DNA from: JAICYJ01 sp963766445
Lineage (GTDB): Bacteria > Actinomycetota > Thermoleophilia > Gaiellales > JAICJC01
Reading direction: 5' to 3'
Length of the DNA stretch: 64,000 nt
Assembly: GCA_963766445.1 (NCBI GenBank)
Contig: CAVXZW010000025.1
Coordinates: 1 to 64,000, forward strand
Notes under the pieces: model-generated
Databases searched by the model: none
Told to the model about the DNA's origin: nothing
The model's input: only the letters and a program-made list of their open reading frames with translations
Translations under genes and position numbers: made by a program
Shown here: positions 1-9,890 of the stretch, one piece after another
How positions within the stretch are numbered: position 1 is the stretch's first letter
Layout of the letters: every line of letters starts with the position of its first letter

Positions 1-899
1 ATGTGCGGCGGCCCTTGGGATGCCAGCTGCACAGGCGGCATGTTCCGGAATCCCATGTTCATGTATTCCGGCACAATACCCGTCCTCAGATCGTTTCTCC
101 GTCCAAGCGGCAGGTAATGCATCTGGTCGTCATGGACATGCGGGAACCGTGAGGGATGCCGAGGGCGGCGGGTACAACAATGTGTTGACGTGGCGTATCG
201 GCTTGTACGGGCTCGGTCGTTGCTGCAGGAGACACTCGGCGAGTCCGAAATGGGGGTCTGCACATTGGGCGTGTGCACCACAGATGCCGCGTGGTACCCG
301 TCCGTCAACGGCGAGCAATACGTACGAACGAGTAGATGTACATAACATCACCACGGGTGGGTGCTCGTCCAGCATCCGGCGCCACATCCCCCACATGAGA
401 ACTCCCGGGTGCCGTATTCCTCCACCAGAGCCCCGAGGAACTCCGCAAGCGCCGCGCCTTCGAATTGCCGCCGAATGGAGGCGTCGAACATGACGGCGAA
501 ATCGATCCGCCCGCCAAATGCCCTCTTCAACTGCCAGGCCGACTTCCCACCACCACCTCTGGAAGCGCAGGTTTCGCTCGCTCACCTTCACGCACGGGCG
601 GGACGCCATCAGGATCGTGCAGCGCCGACAATCGCGCCCGGTTCTTCCGCGTCCATTCCACCGGTCTGCCACGCCGCACGGCTGATTTGCCCGTTTGCCG
701 CCAACGGTGATGTCGATTACCAGTACCCGCGTCGCCAGTCTGCCCTGCGCCGAGATGGCGTTGCCCGTCCACGCCAGCACGCCCGCCTTGCTCCCGCCGC
801 CCGCGTGACGTCGTTCCCAAGCATGCGGTCCGGATATCTCGCCGCTCGTCAGCGCCTTCTAGCAGGAACTGAGCGAAGAAGAGGACAGCAGAAGGGGAC

Positions 900-1097
900 T
901 GTGGCCGGCCGCCCCCACCATGACGACGATCTGTCGGACGGCTGCTTCGTCCTGGCCCGTCAGGTCAACTTCGAGACGATCCACAACCACGACGTGGTGG
1001 CGGAACGGCACGGTGCCGTGCGCGAGCTGCGCGGGGAGCTGGCGAGCCGGGGGCGGCGCACCACCTCACCGCCGGTGAGTGGCTGCAGACGCGCTAG
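900..1097 (+). pseudogene. C-terminal remnant of an unidentified protein
   Basis: A plus-strand stretch reads as ordinary protein (…QVNFETIHNHDVVAERHGAV…) and, after adding one base in a run of five G near 1050, continues to …HHLTAGEWLQTR and a TAG stop at 1095-1097. No start codon or upstream continuation in the same style was found, so it is either the tail of a truncated gene or part of a badly read one. I do not recognise the family. A loose likeness to the tail of sulfatase-type proteins (…ELRxELA…) is too weak to use. Confidence 0.3.
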
Positions 1098-1108
1098 GCG
1101 CTCGATCG

Positions 1109-1245
1109 GGTGTCAGACACCGACTTGGCCTCCGTGGCGGTTCGGCGCCGAACCGGCACACCTCGGTACTCGTAACGCCTGTAGCGACCTGGATGGTTGA
1201 GCCAAACCTCCGCCGACGCCGAATTCCGGAGTCAAACACCGGATC
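1109..1245 (+). repeat. Dispersed intergenic repeat, copy 1
   Basis: Starts with the perfect 13-bp palindrome GGTGTCAGACACC (1109-1121) followed by GACTTGG and CCGTGGC, and ends with GGAGTCAAACACCG (1228-1241), 119 bp later. An internal GGTTGAGCCAAAC is shared with copy 3. The same arrangement recurs at 50303-50425 and, inverted, at about 21690-21820. All copies are in gene-free gaps. Confidence 0.6.
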
Positions 1246-1318
1246 GGGGTGCGACGAAGGTTCGTGACGGGGCCGGCTCGGGCCGGCACGAAGCTGTGAC
1301 GCGGCGTGAAGGCGGTTT

Positions 1319-2415
1319 CTAGTGGATCAGGACGCGCCGGGCGCCGTCGCCGGCGCGCATCTGGTCGAACGCCCGGTTGACGTCCTCCAGGCCGATGCGC
1401 TCCGCGATCAGCCGGGCCACGGGCAGCTTGCCCTGCATCACCAGCTCCGCCAGCCGCGGGAAGTCGCGGTCGGGCACGCAGGAACCGTACGGTCCCCCAG
1501 GATCGACCGCCCGGCCGACGTGAACGGCAGCGGATCGAACGAGACCTTCGTGCCCTCCGGCGTCATCCCCACCAGCGTGGCCGTGCCGCCGGGCGAGAGC
1601 AGCGAGATCGCCCACTCGATCGTCTCGCGCAGCCCGATCGCCTCGAACACGTGGTCGGGCCCGTTCGGCAGGATCGCCGCCACCTCGGCCCCGGCGGCGT
1701 CGCCGGCTCGCACCATGTGCGTCGCCCCCACGTCGCCGGCCAGCCGCAGCTTCGGCGCGCTGATGTCGACCGCGATCACCGGGTCGGCGCCCGCCAGCAC
1801 CGCCCCCATCACCACCGACAGCCCCACCCCGCCGCAGCCGACCACCACCACGCTCTGCCCCTGCTGCACGGCCGCCGTGTTCGTGACGGCGCCGACGCCC
1901 GTGGCCACGCCGCAGCCGATCAGCGCGCCCAGCTCCGCCGGCAGCCCGCCGTCCACCCGCACCGCGCCCGACGCCGGCACCACCGCGCGCTGGCCGAACG
2001 AGCCGACCGCCAGGTACGACCGCACCGGCTCGCCGGTGAGCCTGCGCAGCCGCGTGCCGCCGTCGGGCATCAGGCTCGAGTTGGCGCGCGTGTTCAGGCA
2101 CACCCAGGGCCGCCCCGCGCGGCAGCGGGCGCACTCGCCGCAGGGCGCGTACCAGCACAGCACCACCCGGTCGCCCGGCGCGAACTGGTGCACGTCCTCG
2201 CCCACCGACTCCACCACGCCGCAGCCCTCGTGGCCGAGCACCATCGGCGGCCGCTCGCTCCACTCGCCCAGCATCACGTGCAGGTCGGAGTGGCACAGCC
2301 CCGAGGCCTCGATCCGCACCGCCACCTCGCCCGGCCCCGGCTCGTCCAGCTCCAGCGTCTCCAGCTGCAGCGGCCGGTCGATGCCCGTGTATACCGCCGC
2401 GCGCAGCGCCGTCAT
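1319..2415 (-). CDS. Zinc-dependent alcohol dehydrogenase (one frameshift)
   Basis: Medium-chain NAD-dependent alcohol dehydrogenase of about 365 residues, probably oxidising an alcohol or a formaldehyde-thiol adduct in the cytosol. Visible are the catalytic zinc ligands (Cys41 in SGLCHSDLH, then the GHE motif), the four-cysteine structural zinc lobe (CGECARC…C) and the Rossmann motif GCGGVGL. The C-terminal part (…YGSCVPDRDFPRL…) resembles mycothiol-dependent formaldehyde dehydrogenase MscR of mycobacteria, which makes that role possible but unproven. The reading frame breaks near 1490, where a run of five G would need to be six; this is the only clear deletion among the frame breaks of the window. 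The start ATG overlaps the plsY stop (ATGA), so the gene is the last of a pgsA-plsY-adh unit. Confidence 0.85.
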
Positions 2416-3008
2416 GACCGCACCCCGCGCAGGTTCAGCCGCCGCTCGGTGCCGTTTCGCAGCGCCGCGATGTTGGTGCGATGCCGCCAGAACACGAGCC
2501 CGGCCCCGAACAGCGTGAACACCACGATCGGCCACGGCTGGTCGGTGAAGATCGCCAGCAGCACGAACGCGACCGCCGACAGCATCGACGCCACCGATAC
2601 GTAGCGCGTGACCAGTCCCAGCACGATCCACAGTATGACCACGATCAGGGAGATGCCGGGCGCCAGCCCCAGCATCGCGCCCGCTCCCGTGGCCACAGCC
2701 TTGCCGCCGCGGAACCGCAGGAACACCGGGAACGTGTGCCCGACCACGGCCGCCGCTCCCGCCAGCGCCTCGGCGCCGACCCCGCCCAGCTGCGCCGCGA
2801 TCAGCACCGCGGCGGTGCCCTTCAGCACGTCCAGCATGATCACCGGCACGCCCACCGCCGGGCCCAGCACCCGCACCGCGTTGGTGCCGCCGGTGTTGCC
2901 GCTGCCCTCCTTGCGCAGGTCGACGCCGCGCAGCCGGCCCGCCCAGTACCCGAAGGGACAGGAGCCGAGCAGGTAGCCGATCACGATCGAGAGGACGACG
3001 CCGTTCAC
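2412..3008 (-). CDS. plsY: Glycerol-3-phosphate acyltransferase PlsY
   Basis: Integral membrane enzyme that transfers an acyl group from acyl-phosphate to sn-glycerol-3-phosphate, the first step of phospholipid synthesis. The 198-residue product has the normal PlsY length and its three conserved loops: GSGNTGGTN after the first membrane segment, GHTFPVFLRFRGGK in the middle, and the final WRHRTNI segment. Five hydrophobic segments can be counted. The start is a GTG that overlaps the pgsA stop codon (GTGA), and the stop overlaps the next ATG, so translation of the three genes is probably coupled. Having plsY directly behind pgsA puts two steps of phosphatidylglycerol formation in one transcript. 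Confidence 0.95.
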   Translation of the reverse strand: MNGVVLSIVIGYLLGSCPFGYWAGRLRGVDLRKEGSGNTGGTNAVRVLGPAVGVPVIMLDVLKGTAAVLIAAQLGGVGAEALAGAAAVVGHTFPVFLRFRGGKAVATGAGAMLGLAPGISLIVVILWIVLGLVTRYVSVASMLSAVAFVLLAIFTDQPWPIVVFTLFGAGLVFWRHRTNIAALRNGTERRLNLRGVRS

Positions 3009-3532
3009 GCCGGCTCCCGCAGGATTTCGCGTCCGGCGATGAAGTACTCGATCCCCGACCAGATCGTGACCGCCACCGCACACGCCACCAGCACCGTCGT
3101 CACCGTGTGCGGAGGATCGTCCACGATCAGCGCGATGATCGCGGCCACCTGCACGGTGGTCTTGACCTTGCCCCAGACCGACGCGCTGATCACGACGTCC
3201 TGCGTGGCCGCGATCAGCCGCAGCCCGGTGACCGCGAACTCGCGCGCGATGATCACCATCGCCACCCACGCCGCCACCCGGTCGAGCTCGACCAGCGAGA
3301 TCAGCGCGGCCGAGATCAGCAGCTTATCGGCCAGCGGGTCGAGCAGCTTCCCGACCGTCGTGATCGACTGCCGCGACCGCGCCAGGTACCCATCCAGCGA
3401 ATCGGTCGCCGCGGCCACGCTGAAGACCACCACGGCGATCAGATCACCATGGCTGATGTTGCCGAGCAAGGCAACCATGAACACCGGGATCAGCATGATC
3501 CGGCCCAGCGAAAGCCAGTTTGGAAGCGACAC
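3005..3532 (-). CDS. pgsA: CDP-diacylglycerol-glycerol-3-phosphate phosphatidyltransferase
   Basis: Membrane enzyme making phosphatidylglycerol phosphate from CDP-diacylglycerol and glycerol-3-phosphate. The 175-residue product shows the complete CDP-alcohol phosphotransferase signature, with the aspartates and glycines in DSLDGYLAR and GKLLDPLAD at residues of about 43-71, followed by four further hydrophobic segments. The start is GTG. It heads the unit with plsY and the alcohol dehydrogenase; the GTGA junction with plsY indicates coupling. PgsA and phosphatidylinositol-phosphate synthase share this motif, but the NWLSLGRIMLIPVF start and the length fit PgsA better. Confidence 0.9.
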   Translation of the reverse strand: MSLPNWLSLGRIMLIPVFMVALLGNISHGDLIAVVVFSVAAATDSLDGYLARSRQSITTVGKLLDPLADKLLISAALISLVELDRVAAWVAMVIIAREFAVTGLRLIAATQDVVISASVWGKVKTTVQVAAIIALIVDDPPHTVTTVLVACAVAVTIWSGIEYFIAGREILREPA

Positions 3533-3541
3533 CGCACAAGC

Positions 3542-4164
3542 CTAACGCCTGAGCAGCTCGACCTCGCGCCGCACGAAGCAGCCCGCCAGGTGGTCGTTGA
3601 CCACGCCGCAGGCCTGCATCGTCGAGTACACCGTGGTCGGGCCGACGAAGGCGAAACCGCGCCGCTTCAGCTCCCTGGCGAGCGCCTTCGACTCCGTCGG
3701 TGGTGGCCGGCAGGTCGGCAGCAGTCGGGAGTGCGTCAGGCCGGTCGCGCGAAACGACCACACCAGCTCGGCCAGGGACTCGCCGCGCTCCCAGCATCGC
3801 CCGCGCCGCCCGCGCGTTGGTGATCGCGGCCGCGACCTTGAGCCGGTTGCGCACGATCCCGGCGTCGGCCATCAGCCGCGCGACGTCGGCGTCATCGAAC
3901 CGCGCGACGCGCTCGATGTCGAACCCGGCGAACGCCGCGCGGAAGTGCTCGCGCTTGCGCAGGATCGTCAGCCACGACAGCCCCGACTGGAACGCCTCCA
4001 GCGTCAGCCGCTCGTAGATGCCCCGGTCGTCGATGCACCGGCCGGCCCCACTCGTCGTCGTGGTAGGCCATGTAGTCGGGCGTGGAAACACCCCACCAGC
4101 AGCGCTCACGGCCGTCCGGCCCCTGTGCCAGGCCGCCGCGCGTCAGATCGGGTTCCTCCGCCAC
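3542..4164 (-). CDS. tag: DNA-3-methyladenine glycosylase I (two frameshifts)
   Basis: Base-excision repair enzyme that removes 3-methyladenine from alkylated DNA. Reading three frames in turn gives a protein of about 206 residues, the usual length for Tag: RCWWGVSTPDYMAYHDDEWG at the N-terminus, FQSGLSWLTILRKREHFR in the middle, and FVGPTTVYSTMQACGVVNDH near the end. These blocks include the zinc-binding Cys/His residues of the family (RCxW near the start, NDHLxxC near the end). The breaks are an extra T near 4035 (GTGCATCGAC for GTGCACGAC) and an extra G near 3793 (CTGGGAGCG for CTGGAGCG). Both are single-base insertions, so I regard the gene as intact in the organism. It overlaps the stop of the SIS gene by about 20 bases. 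Confidence 0.8.
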
Positions 4165-5078
4165 AGCTCGGCCGCCAGCAGCTCCGCCACGGCCGTCTCG
4201 GCGATCGCCGCCACCACCCGGCGGTCGGCGCCGTCGAACGTGACCGCCGCGTCCGCTCCCGCCAGCTCGCGTCCCACCGACACCAGCCGGAAGTCGCGCT
4301 CCCGCCGCCAGCCGGCCACCTCCGCGTCGTAGCGCGATCCGCCCAGCAGCAGCAGCGCGTAGCCCGGCGGCTTGGTCAGGTAGACGTCCACGTGCAGCCA
4401 GTCACCGGTCTCGCAAGCGTCGGCGATGATCCTCGGCCCCTCGCGCAGCATCAGCGCGGACTGTTGGGCCGACCCGAACCGCTCGGCGGGCCCGCACACC
4501 CAGACGCCGCGGCTCGCCTCCGCGGCCTCGACCAGCCCCAGAAGCCATCGTTCACGGCCCTCGATCAGCTGCGCCACCGCGGCGGCCGCCATCCGGATGT
4601 CGTCCGCGGGCGCGCCGCACATCAGCGCCAGCACCGCCTGGGTGCAGGCGAAGCTGCGACACGCGACCCCGCCCGCCTCCGGGCCGGCGAGCACGTCCAG
4701 CGACTCGTCCGCCTCGGCGGCGAGCACGCTCGAGGGCGTGTTCGTGATCGCCAGTACGCGGCTGGCAGCGCTGTGGCGCCGCAGTGCCTCCAGCGTCTCG
4801 CCGGATCCGCCCGAAGCCGAGATCAGCACGGCCAGCGTGTCCGCCGCGGCCGGCTGTGGTGTGCCGGTCGACGCCAGCTCTGCGTGTGCGTCGAGGCCGC
4901 GGCTGCGCAGCGCGGCGACGGCCGTTCCGGCGGCATAGCCGGAGCTGCCCATACCGATCAGGAGCAGGCGCGGCCGGTCGAGCATCCGCTCCAGGTGCCG
5001 GTCGCCGTAGGCCTGGGCGACCCGCTCGAGCGCCTCCGGCTCCCCCAGGATGTCGACCAGGAATCCCTCGCTGTTCAC
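4143..5078 (-). CDS. SIS-domain phosphosugar-binding protein
   Basis: About 311 residues with two sugar-isomerase (SIS) folds arranged as in the isomerase half of glucosamine-6-phosphate synthase. The first domain has GMGSSGYAAGTAVAALRSRG and ISASGGSGETLEAL, the typical phosphosugar-binding Ser-rich loops; the second contains CGPAERFGSAQQSALMLREG. No glutaminase domain is present, so it is not GlmS itself; an aldose-ketose isomerase or deglycase role, as in AgaS/FrlB-type proteins, is the best guess. The chosen GTG start overlaps the maltokinase stop (GTGA); an ATG 17 bases upstream is an alternative. The coupling with a maltokinase and a glycosyltransferase suggests a sugar-phosphate substrate. 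Confidence 0.7.
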   Translation of the reverse strand: MNSEGFLVDILGEPEALERVAQAYGDRHLERMLDRPRLLLIGMGSSGYAAGTAVAALRSRGLDAHAELASTGTPQPAAADTLAVLISASGGSGETLEALRRHSAASRVLAITNTPSSVLAAEADESLDVLAGPEAGGVACRSFACTQAVLALMCGAPADDIRMAAAAVAQLIEGRERWLLGLVEAAEASRGVWVCGPAERFGSAQQSALMLREGPRIIADACETGDWLHVDVYLTKPPGYALLLLGGSRYDAEVAGWRRERDFRLVSVGRELAGADAAVTFDGADRRVVAAIAETAVAELLAAELWRRNPI

Positions 5079-6289
5079 TGCGCCCGCGCCCCCATCAGCC
5101 ATCGCATCCCGCCCTTCGCCGCGTACGTCCACTCGGGCAGGAACGTGGCGGCGTAGACGAACTCGTAGGTCTCCTTCTCCACCTCGAGCGCCCGCAGCAG
5201 CCGCGGATCGTGGTCGCGGTAGGCCTCCAGGAAGGCCTCCCGCGCGTTCCCGATCCACGCCTCGATCCGCCGGGGGTGGCCGGGCATGAGGTCGCGGTCG
5301 ACGTACCGGGCGAGGTGGTCGAACGAGCGCAGCATCGCCGCGACGTCACGAAGGGGGGTACCCAGGCTGTTGCGCTCGGACAGGGGCTTGGTCGGCTCGC
5401 CCTCGAAGTCGACCACCCGCAGGCCGTCGCGGGAGCGCAGGACCTGCCCGATGTGGTAGTCGCCGTGCACCCGCGTGAGCAACGGCGGCGGCCCCTGCCC
5501 GACGGCCGCGAACTCCTCGCGCAGCCGCGGCGCGTAGCCCTGCAGCTCGGAGCGCGTGTCCGCGTCCACCAGCTCCAGCACCCGGTCGAGCTGCGCATCC
5601 GCCGACCGCCGCCACTCGTGCTGCTCGGCGGCCGTGGCGGGGCGCGACTCCAGCTGCGCCAGCGCCCCGTGCAGCGTGCGGCTGTTCGCACCCAGCCGCG
5701 CGATGTCGCCGACATCGCCCGCCTGCACGGCCGCCGCTCCCCACTCCCAGCCGTCCTCGGCGTTCGACACGTAAGCCTGCAGCATGGCGATGGCGTGCCC
5801 GCGCCAGCGCACGGCGCCGGCGTACGCGGGCACGAACGCGACGCTGGCCTGCTCGGTCAGGTACTGCCCGATCTCGATGTCGGGATGCCGCCCCGGCTCC
5901 AGCCGCCGGTACATCTTCAGCGCCAGCCGCTCGCCCACCACCACCGTCGTGTTCGACTGGTCGGCTCCGATCGGCCGCTGCGAGGGGTCGGCGGGCAGCA
6001 GCCCTGGCAGCACCATCCCCGGCCGAAACGACCAGTCCCCGCGGTCGCCACCGGCCGCGATCGCCTGCACCAGCGGCTCGCCGATCCGCTCCTCGCCGGT
6101 CAGGTACAGGTAGCGCTCGTCGGCGCGATCCGCCGACCGCACCGCCAGCACGTGCAGCGCCGCCCCGCCCGGCAGCTCCAGCCGATCCTGCTCCGTGACG
6201 GCCTCGATCACGGCTCCCTTGCCGCCGTACCAGCGGGCCGCGGCGATCTGCTCGGCCAGCGCCGAGCCGTCAGGCAGCGAGACGCTCAA
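5075..6289 (-). CDS. pep2: Maltokinase
   Basis: ATP-dependent kinase that forms maltose-1-phosphate, the donor for alpha-glucan assembly by GlgE. The 404-residue product has the N-terminal cap typical of maltokinases, beginning with ARWYGGKGA, and the aminoglycoside-phosphotransferase-like catalytic core: HGDYHIGQVL with the catalytic Asp, then VVDFEGEPTKPLSERN with the metal-binding Asp. In many actinobacteria this gene is fused or adjacent to trehalose synthase (treS) and glgE. Here neither is in the window; it is instead sandwiched with short overlaps between a family-1 glycosyltransferase and an SIS protein. No frame break was needed. Confidence 0.88.
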   Translation of the reverse strand: MSVSLPDGSALAEQIAAARWYGGKGAVIEAVTEQDRLELPGGAALHVLAVRSADRADERYLYLTGEERIGEPLVQAIAAGGDRGDWSFRPGMVLPGLLPADPSQRPIGADQSNTTVVVGERLALKMYRRLEPGRHPDIEIGQYLTEQASVAFVPAYAGAVRWRGHAIAMLQAYVSNAEDGWEWGAAAVQAGDVGDIARLGANSRTLHGALAQLESRPATAAEQHEWRRSADAQLDRVLELVDADTRSELQGYAPRLREEFAAVGQGPPPLLTRVHGDYHIGQVLRSRDGLRVVDFEGEPTKPLSERNSLGTPLRDVAAMLRSFDHLARYVDRDLMPGHPRRIEAWIGNAREAFLEAYRDHDPRLLRALEVEKETYEFVYAATFLPEWTYAAKGGMRWLMGARAQ

Positions 6290-7548
6290 TCAGGTCCGCC
6301 GCAAGGACGGTGCCACGGTCTGCCTGCAGCCGCTGCGAGATGCCGGCCAGGCGGTCGTGAAGCGCCCGGTCGGACACCAGCCGGTCGATCGCCGACGTGA
6401 TCTGCTCGGGCTCGAAGGTGTAGGTCGGCAGCCGCACGCCGAACCCTGTCTCGTCCACGCGCTGGGCGTTGTCGTACTGATCCCAGAACACCGGCATCGC
6501 GACCATCGGTTTGCCGTGATGAAAGCACTCGGTGGTGGTGTTGTTGCCGCCGTGGGTGATCACGAGGTCGACGATCGGCAGGATCGCCGGCTGGGGCAGG
6601 AACTCCTCGCCCCACATGTTGCCGGCCAGCTCGGTACTGGTCGTGCTGCGGGCCGCGGGACACGATGTAGCGGTGCCGGGTCGCGCCCAGCACCTCCACC
6701 AGCCGCTCCATCAGCGCCACGTCGGCCGATGCCAGCGAGCCCAGGGACAGGTAGACCAGCGCGCCGTCGCCGCCCCGCAGCTGTTCGGGCAGCTGGAACT
6801 CGCCGTCGCCGGTGCGAACGCACGACTCCAGGCGGTGCCAGGACGGGTCGAGCGGGGCGCTGCGCGGGTAGTCGGCCTCGGCCGGGTACAGGTAGAGGTT
6901 GAGGTCGGGGCTCTGGTGGATGAACTCGAGGTCGTGGAGCGGCGGCGCGCCCTGCTCCTGCACCCACTCGTTGAAGTCCTGCCAGAGCGGACGGTGCACG
7001 GTGTCGTACTCGCGCACGAAGTCGGCCCAGCCGCTGCGGTCGGCCAGCGGGTAGCCCGAGAACACCGGCGGCAGGTCGGCGTCCTTCAGCTCGAGCGGGT
7101 TGCAGGAGGCGATCCGCACCCATGGCGCCTCCGCCGTGACCACGGCCGGGAAGCCGCACACGTTGTCCTCGACGATCACGTCGGGGCGCAGCTCGCCGAA
7201 GATCTCGCGCAGCCGCGGCTCCACGTAGCGGGCGCCGTCCAGCAGGGCCGCCCAGGTGGGCTGGATGAACTTCGCCAGCTGCTCGATCGTGGGCTTGCGG
7301 AAGACCGGCGCCGTGTCGCGGATGAAGTCCTTCCAGAACTGCCCGGGCGCCTCCTCCACCTCCGGGGGCGGGCCCAGCCGCATCAGCCGCTCCTCGAACC
7401 CGCGAGCCTCGAGCGTGCCCGCGAACGACTCCTCGACGATGAACACGACGCGGTGGCCGCGGGCACGCAGCTGCTCGCCGATGCCGACGCAGTTGTTGGT
7501 CGGGCCGAAGGCGCCCTCCGGGAAGAACACGACCGTCTTTGCGCTCAC
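6270..7548 (-). CDS. UDP-glycosyltransferase, MGT/GT1 type (one frameshift)
   Basis: Family-1 (GT-B fold) glycosyltransferase of about 425 residues that transfers a sugar from a nucleotide donor, probably to a small hydrophobic acceptor. The N-terminal domain starts with TVVFFPEGAFGPTNNCVGIG, and the donor-binding signature is clear near the C-terminus: THGGNNTTTECFHHGKP and FWDQYDNAQR. The frame breaks near 6638, where TACCGAG should be TACGAG (one extra C); after correction the stop falls at 6270, inside the maltokinase start region. The start is a GTG preceded by GAGGGAG. Acceptor unknown; the overlap with the maltokinase gene suggests a linked sugar pathway. Confidence 0.82.
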
Positions 7549-7631
7549 ATCGCTCCCTCGTCGAATACCGCGACGGCGGGGCGGGGCCGCCGTGGCCCCA
7601 CCCCGCCGTCAGTTCACGGGATGTCGCCGGA

Positions 7632-8255
<624 letters not shown>

Positions 8256-8338
8256 GCTGGCTCACTCCTTCTGTCCTTGTGCGTGCCGACTAGCATACCC
8301 CGCCATGGCCCCCCCTCGAGTCGCATTCCCCGGCGGCG

Positions 8339-9070
8339 GTGACCGTGAGGCTGATGGGCACGAACGTGCTGGTGTCCGGCGGCGCCCACCGGGTGGGCCG
8401 GGAGATCGCGCTCGACCTCGCCCGCGGCGGCGCCAACGTCGGCATCAGCTACCACAGCTCCCGGGACGCGGCGGCGCGCACCCTCGCCGAGATCGCGGAG
8501 CTGGGCGTGCACACCTCCTCGCTGCCGGCCGACGCCTCGCGGCCGGAGCTGATGCGGAAGCTGGTCGAGCAGACGGCGGCCGAGCTGGGCGGCCTGGACG
8601 TCTACGTGCACTGCCCCTCGGCCGGGTTCGAGGCGCGGCCGGCGGAGCAGATCGACGAGCCGCTGTGGGACGCAGCGATGGACTCGACGGCCAAGGGCTT
8701 CATGTTCGGTGCGCAGGCGGCGTACCGCCTGATGCGCGAATCGGGGGGCGGCGTGATCGTGGCGATCACCGACGTGGCGGGGATCCAGCCCTGGCCGCGG
8801 TTCGCGGCGCACGGCGCGGCCAAGGCGGCGCAGATCCACCTGGTCAAGTGCCTGGCCGCCGACTGGGGCCGCGACAACGTGCGCGTCTGCGGCGTCGCCC
8901 CCGGGCCGGTGCTGATGCCCGACGAGGTGCGCGGCAACAACGAGGAGACGGTGCTGGGCCGGCTCGGCGATCCGGCCGACGTGGCACAGGCCGTCCGCTA
9001 CTGCATCGAGGCCGACTTCTTCACCGGCCAGAACCTGATCGTGGACGGCGGCCGGATCCTGCGGCCGTGA
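8339..9070 (+). CDS. Short-chain dehydrogenase lacking the catalytic tyrosine
   Basis: Classical-length SDR (243 residues from GTG 8339, or 238 from ATG 8354). The cofactor-binding motif is LVSGGAHRVGREIA, with an arginine where pteridine-reductase-like SDRs bind NADPH, followed by the conserved HCPSAG and the C-terminal GQNLIVDGG. The active site is unusual: the usual YxxxK reads HGAAK (Tyr replaced by His) and the usual catalytic Ser region reads ITDVAG. The cofactor fold therefore seems intact, but normal SDR acid-base chemistry is doubtful. It could be a FolM-like or FabG-like protein with altered or lost activity. thyX follows after 36 bases, so a link to reduced pterin metabolism is conceivable but only inferred. 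Confidence 0.75.
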   Translation: MTVRLMGTNVLVSGGAHRVGREIALDLARGGANVGISYHSSRDAAARTLAEIAELGVHTSSLPADASRPELMRKLVEQTAAELGGLDVYVHCPSAGFEARPAEQIDEPLWDAAMDSTAKGFMFGAQAAYRLMRESGGGVIVAITDVAGIQPWPRFAAHGAAKAAQIHLVKCLAADWGRDNVRVCGVAPGPVLMPDEVRGNNEETVLGRLGDPADVAQAVRYCIEADFFTGQNLIVDGGRILRP

Positions 9071-9106
9071 CGGATACCGACCGCGGCCCCGCCTATCCTT
9101 GAGATC

Positions 9107-9823
9107 ATGGCGACCATGGAGCAGCCGGTGAACGCCGCCAGCGACCAGATCGACGTGCTCGACCACGGCTTCGTCCGGCTCGACGCGAGCATGGCCGACG
9201 ACCTGTCGGTGGTCAACTCCGCGCGCGTCTCGTTCGCGCAGCACTCGAGCGAGATGACGCGAGCGCGAGGCAGGGTCTCATCCGTTTTCTGATCAGAGAA
9301 CGGCACGGCAGCCCCACGGAGCACAACGCCTTCCGGTTCCACATCAAGTGCCCGATCTTCGTCTGCCGGGAGTGGCAGCGGCACCGGATCGGATCGTTCA
9401 ACGAGTGGTCGGCCCGGTACTCGCAGCTCGAGCCGGAGTTCTACGTGCCGGCCGCCGAGGACGTGCGCACGCAGGTCGGGAAGCCCGGCTCCTACAGCTT
9501 CGAGCCGGTCGACGATGAGCTGGCCGAGCACACGCGGGAGGCGCAGCTGGCGATCTACCGCGCCGCCTACGACACCTATCTGGAGCTGCTCGAGCAGGGC
9601 GTCGCCAAGGAGGTGGCGCGAAACGTGCTGCCGGTGGCGATCTACACCCAGTTCTACTGGACGGTGAACGCGCGCAGCCTGATGAACTTCGTGTCGCTCC
9701 GCAACTCCGATACCGCCCAGCGCGAGATCCGCCGCTACGCCGAGGCGGTCGAGCACTTCTTCGCCGGAGAAGATGCCGGTCACGCACGCCGCGTTCGTGG
9801 CGAACGCCCGCCGCGCGCCTTAA
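9107..9823 (+). CDS. thyX: Flavin-dependent thymidylate synthase (three frameshifts)
   Basis: Makes dTMP from dUMP using methylenetetrahydrofolate and FAD. The ThyX signature RHR-x7-S is present as RHRIGSFNEWS, with ERHGSPTEHNAFRFH before it and the C-terminal ARSLMNFVSLRNSDTAQ helix. Three single-base insertions have to be removed: a C near 9260 (ACGCGAG for ACGGAG), a G near 9277, and a G near 9766 (GCCGGAGAAG for GCCGAGAAG). With these the product is 237 residues, a normal ThyX length, ending in …FVANARRAP with TAA at 9821. No thyA is seen here, as expected in genomes relying on ThyX. Confidence 0.9.
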
Positions 9824-9890
9824 CACGGCGCCCGCGTCAACCCCGCCGACGGGGGATGCTGGATTTCGGCCCCACGGCGATGGTGTGACC

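Larger units (their letters stand above)
1..1318. other. Left-end region without an intact gene
   Basis: About 1.3 kb in which I cannot support any intact gene. The first 900 bases are visibly less GC-rich than the rest of the window and have no consistent third-position GC bias in any frame. On the minus strand, readable stretches around 348-530 and 530-780 lie in different frames and could be pieces of one broken reading frame, but the peptides resemble no family I know. A short plus-strand coding remnant ends at 1097 and a dispersed repeat lies at 1109-1245; both are listed separately. The composition suggests acquired or decaying DNA next to the conserved minus-strand block that starts at 1319. 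Confidence 0.5.
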
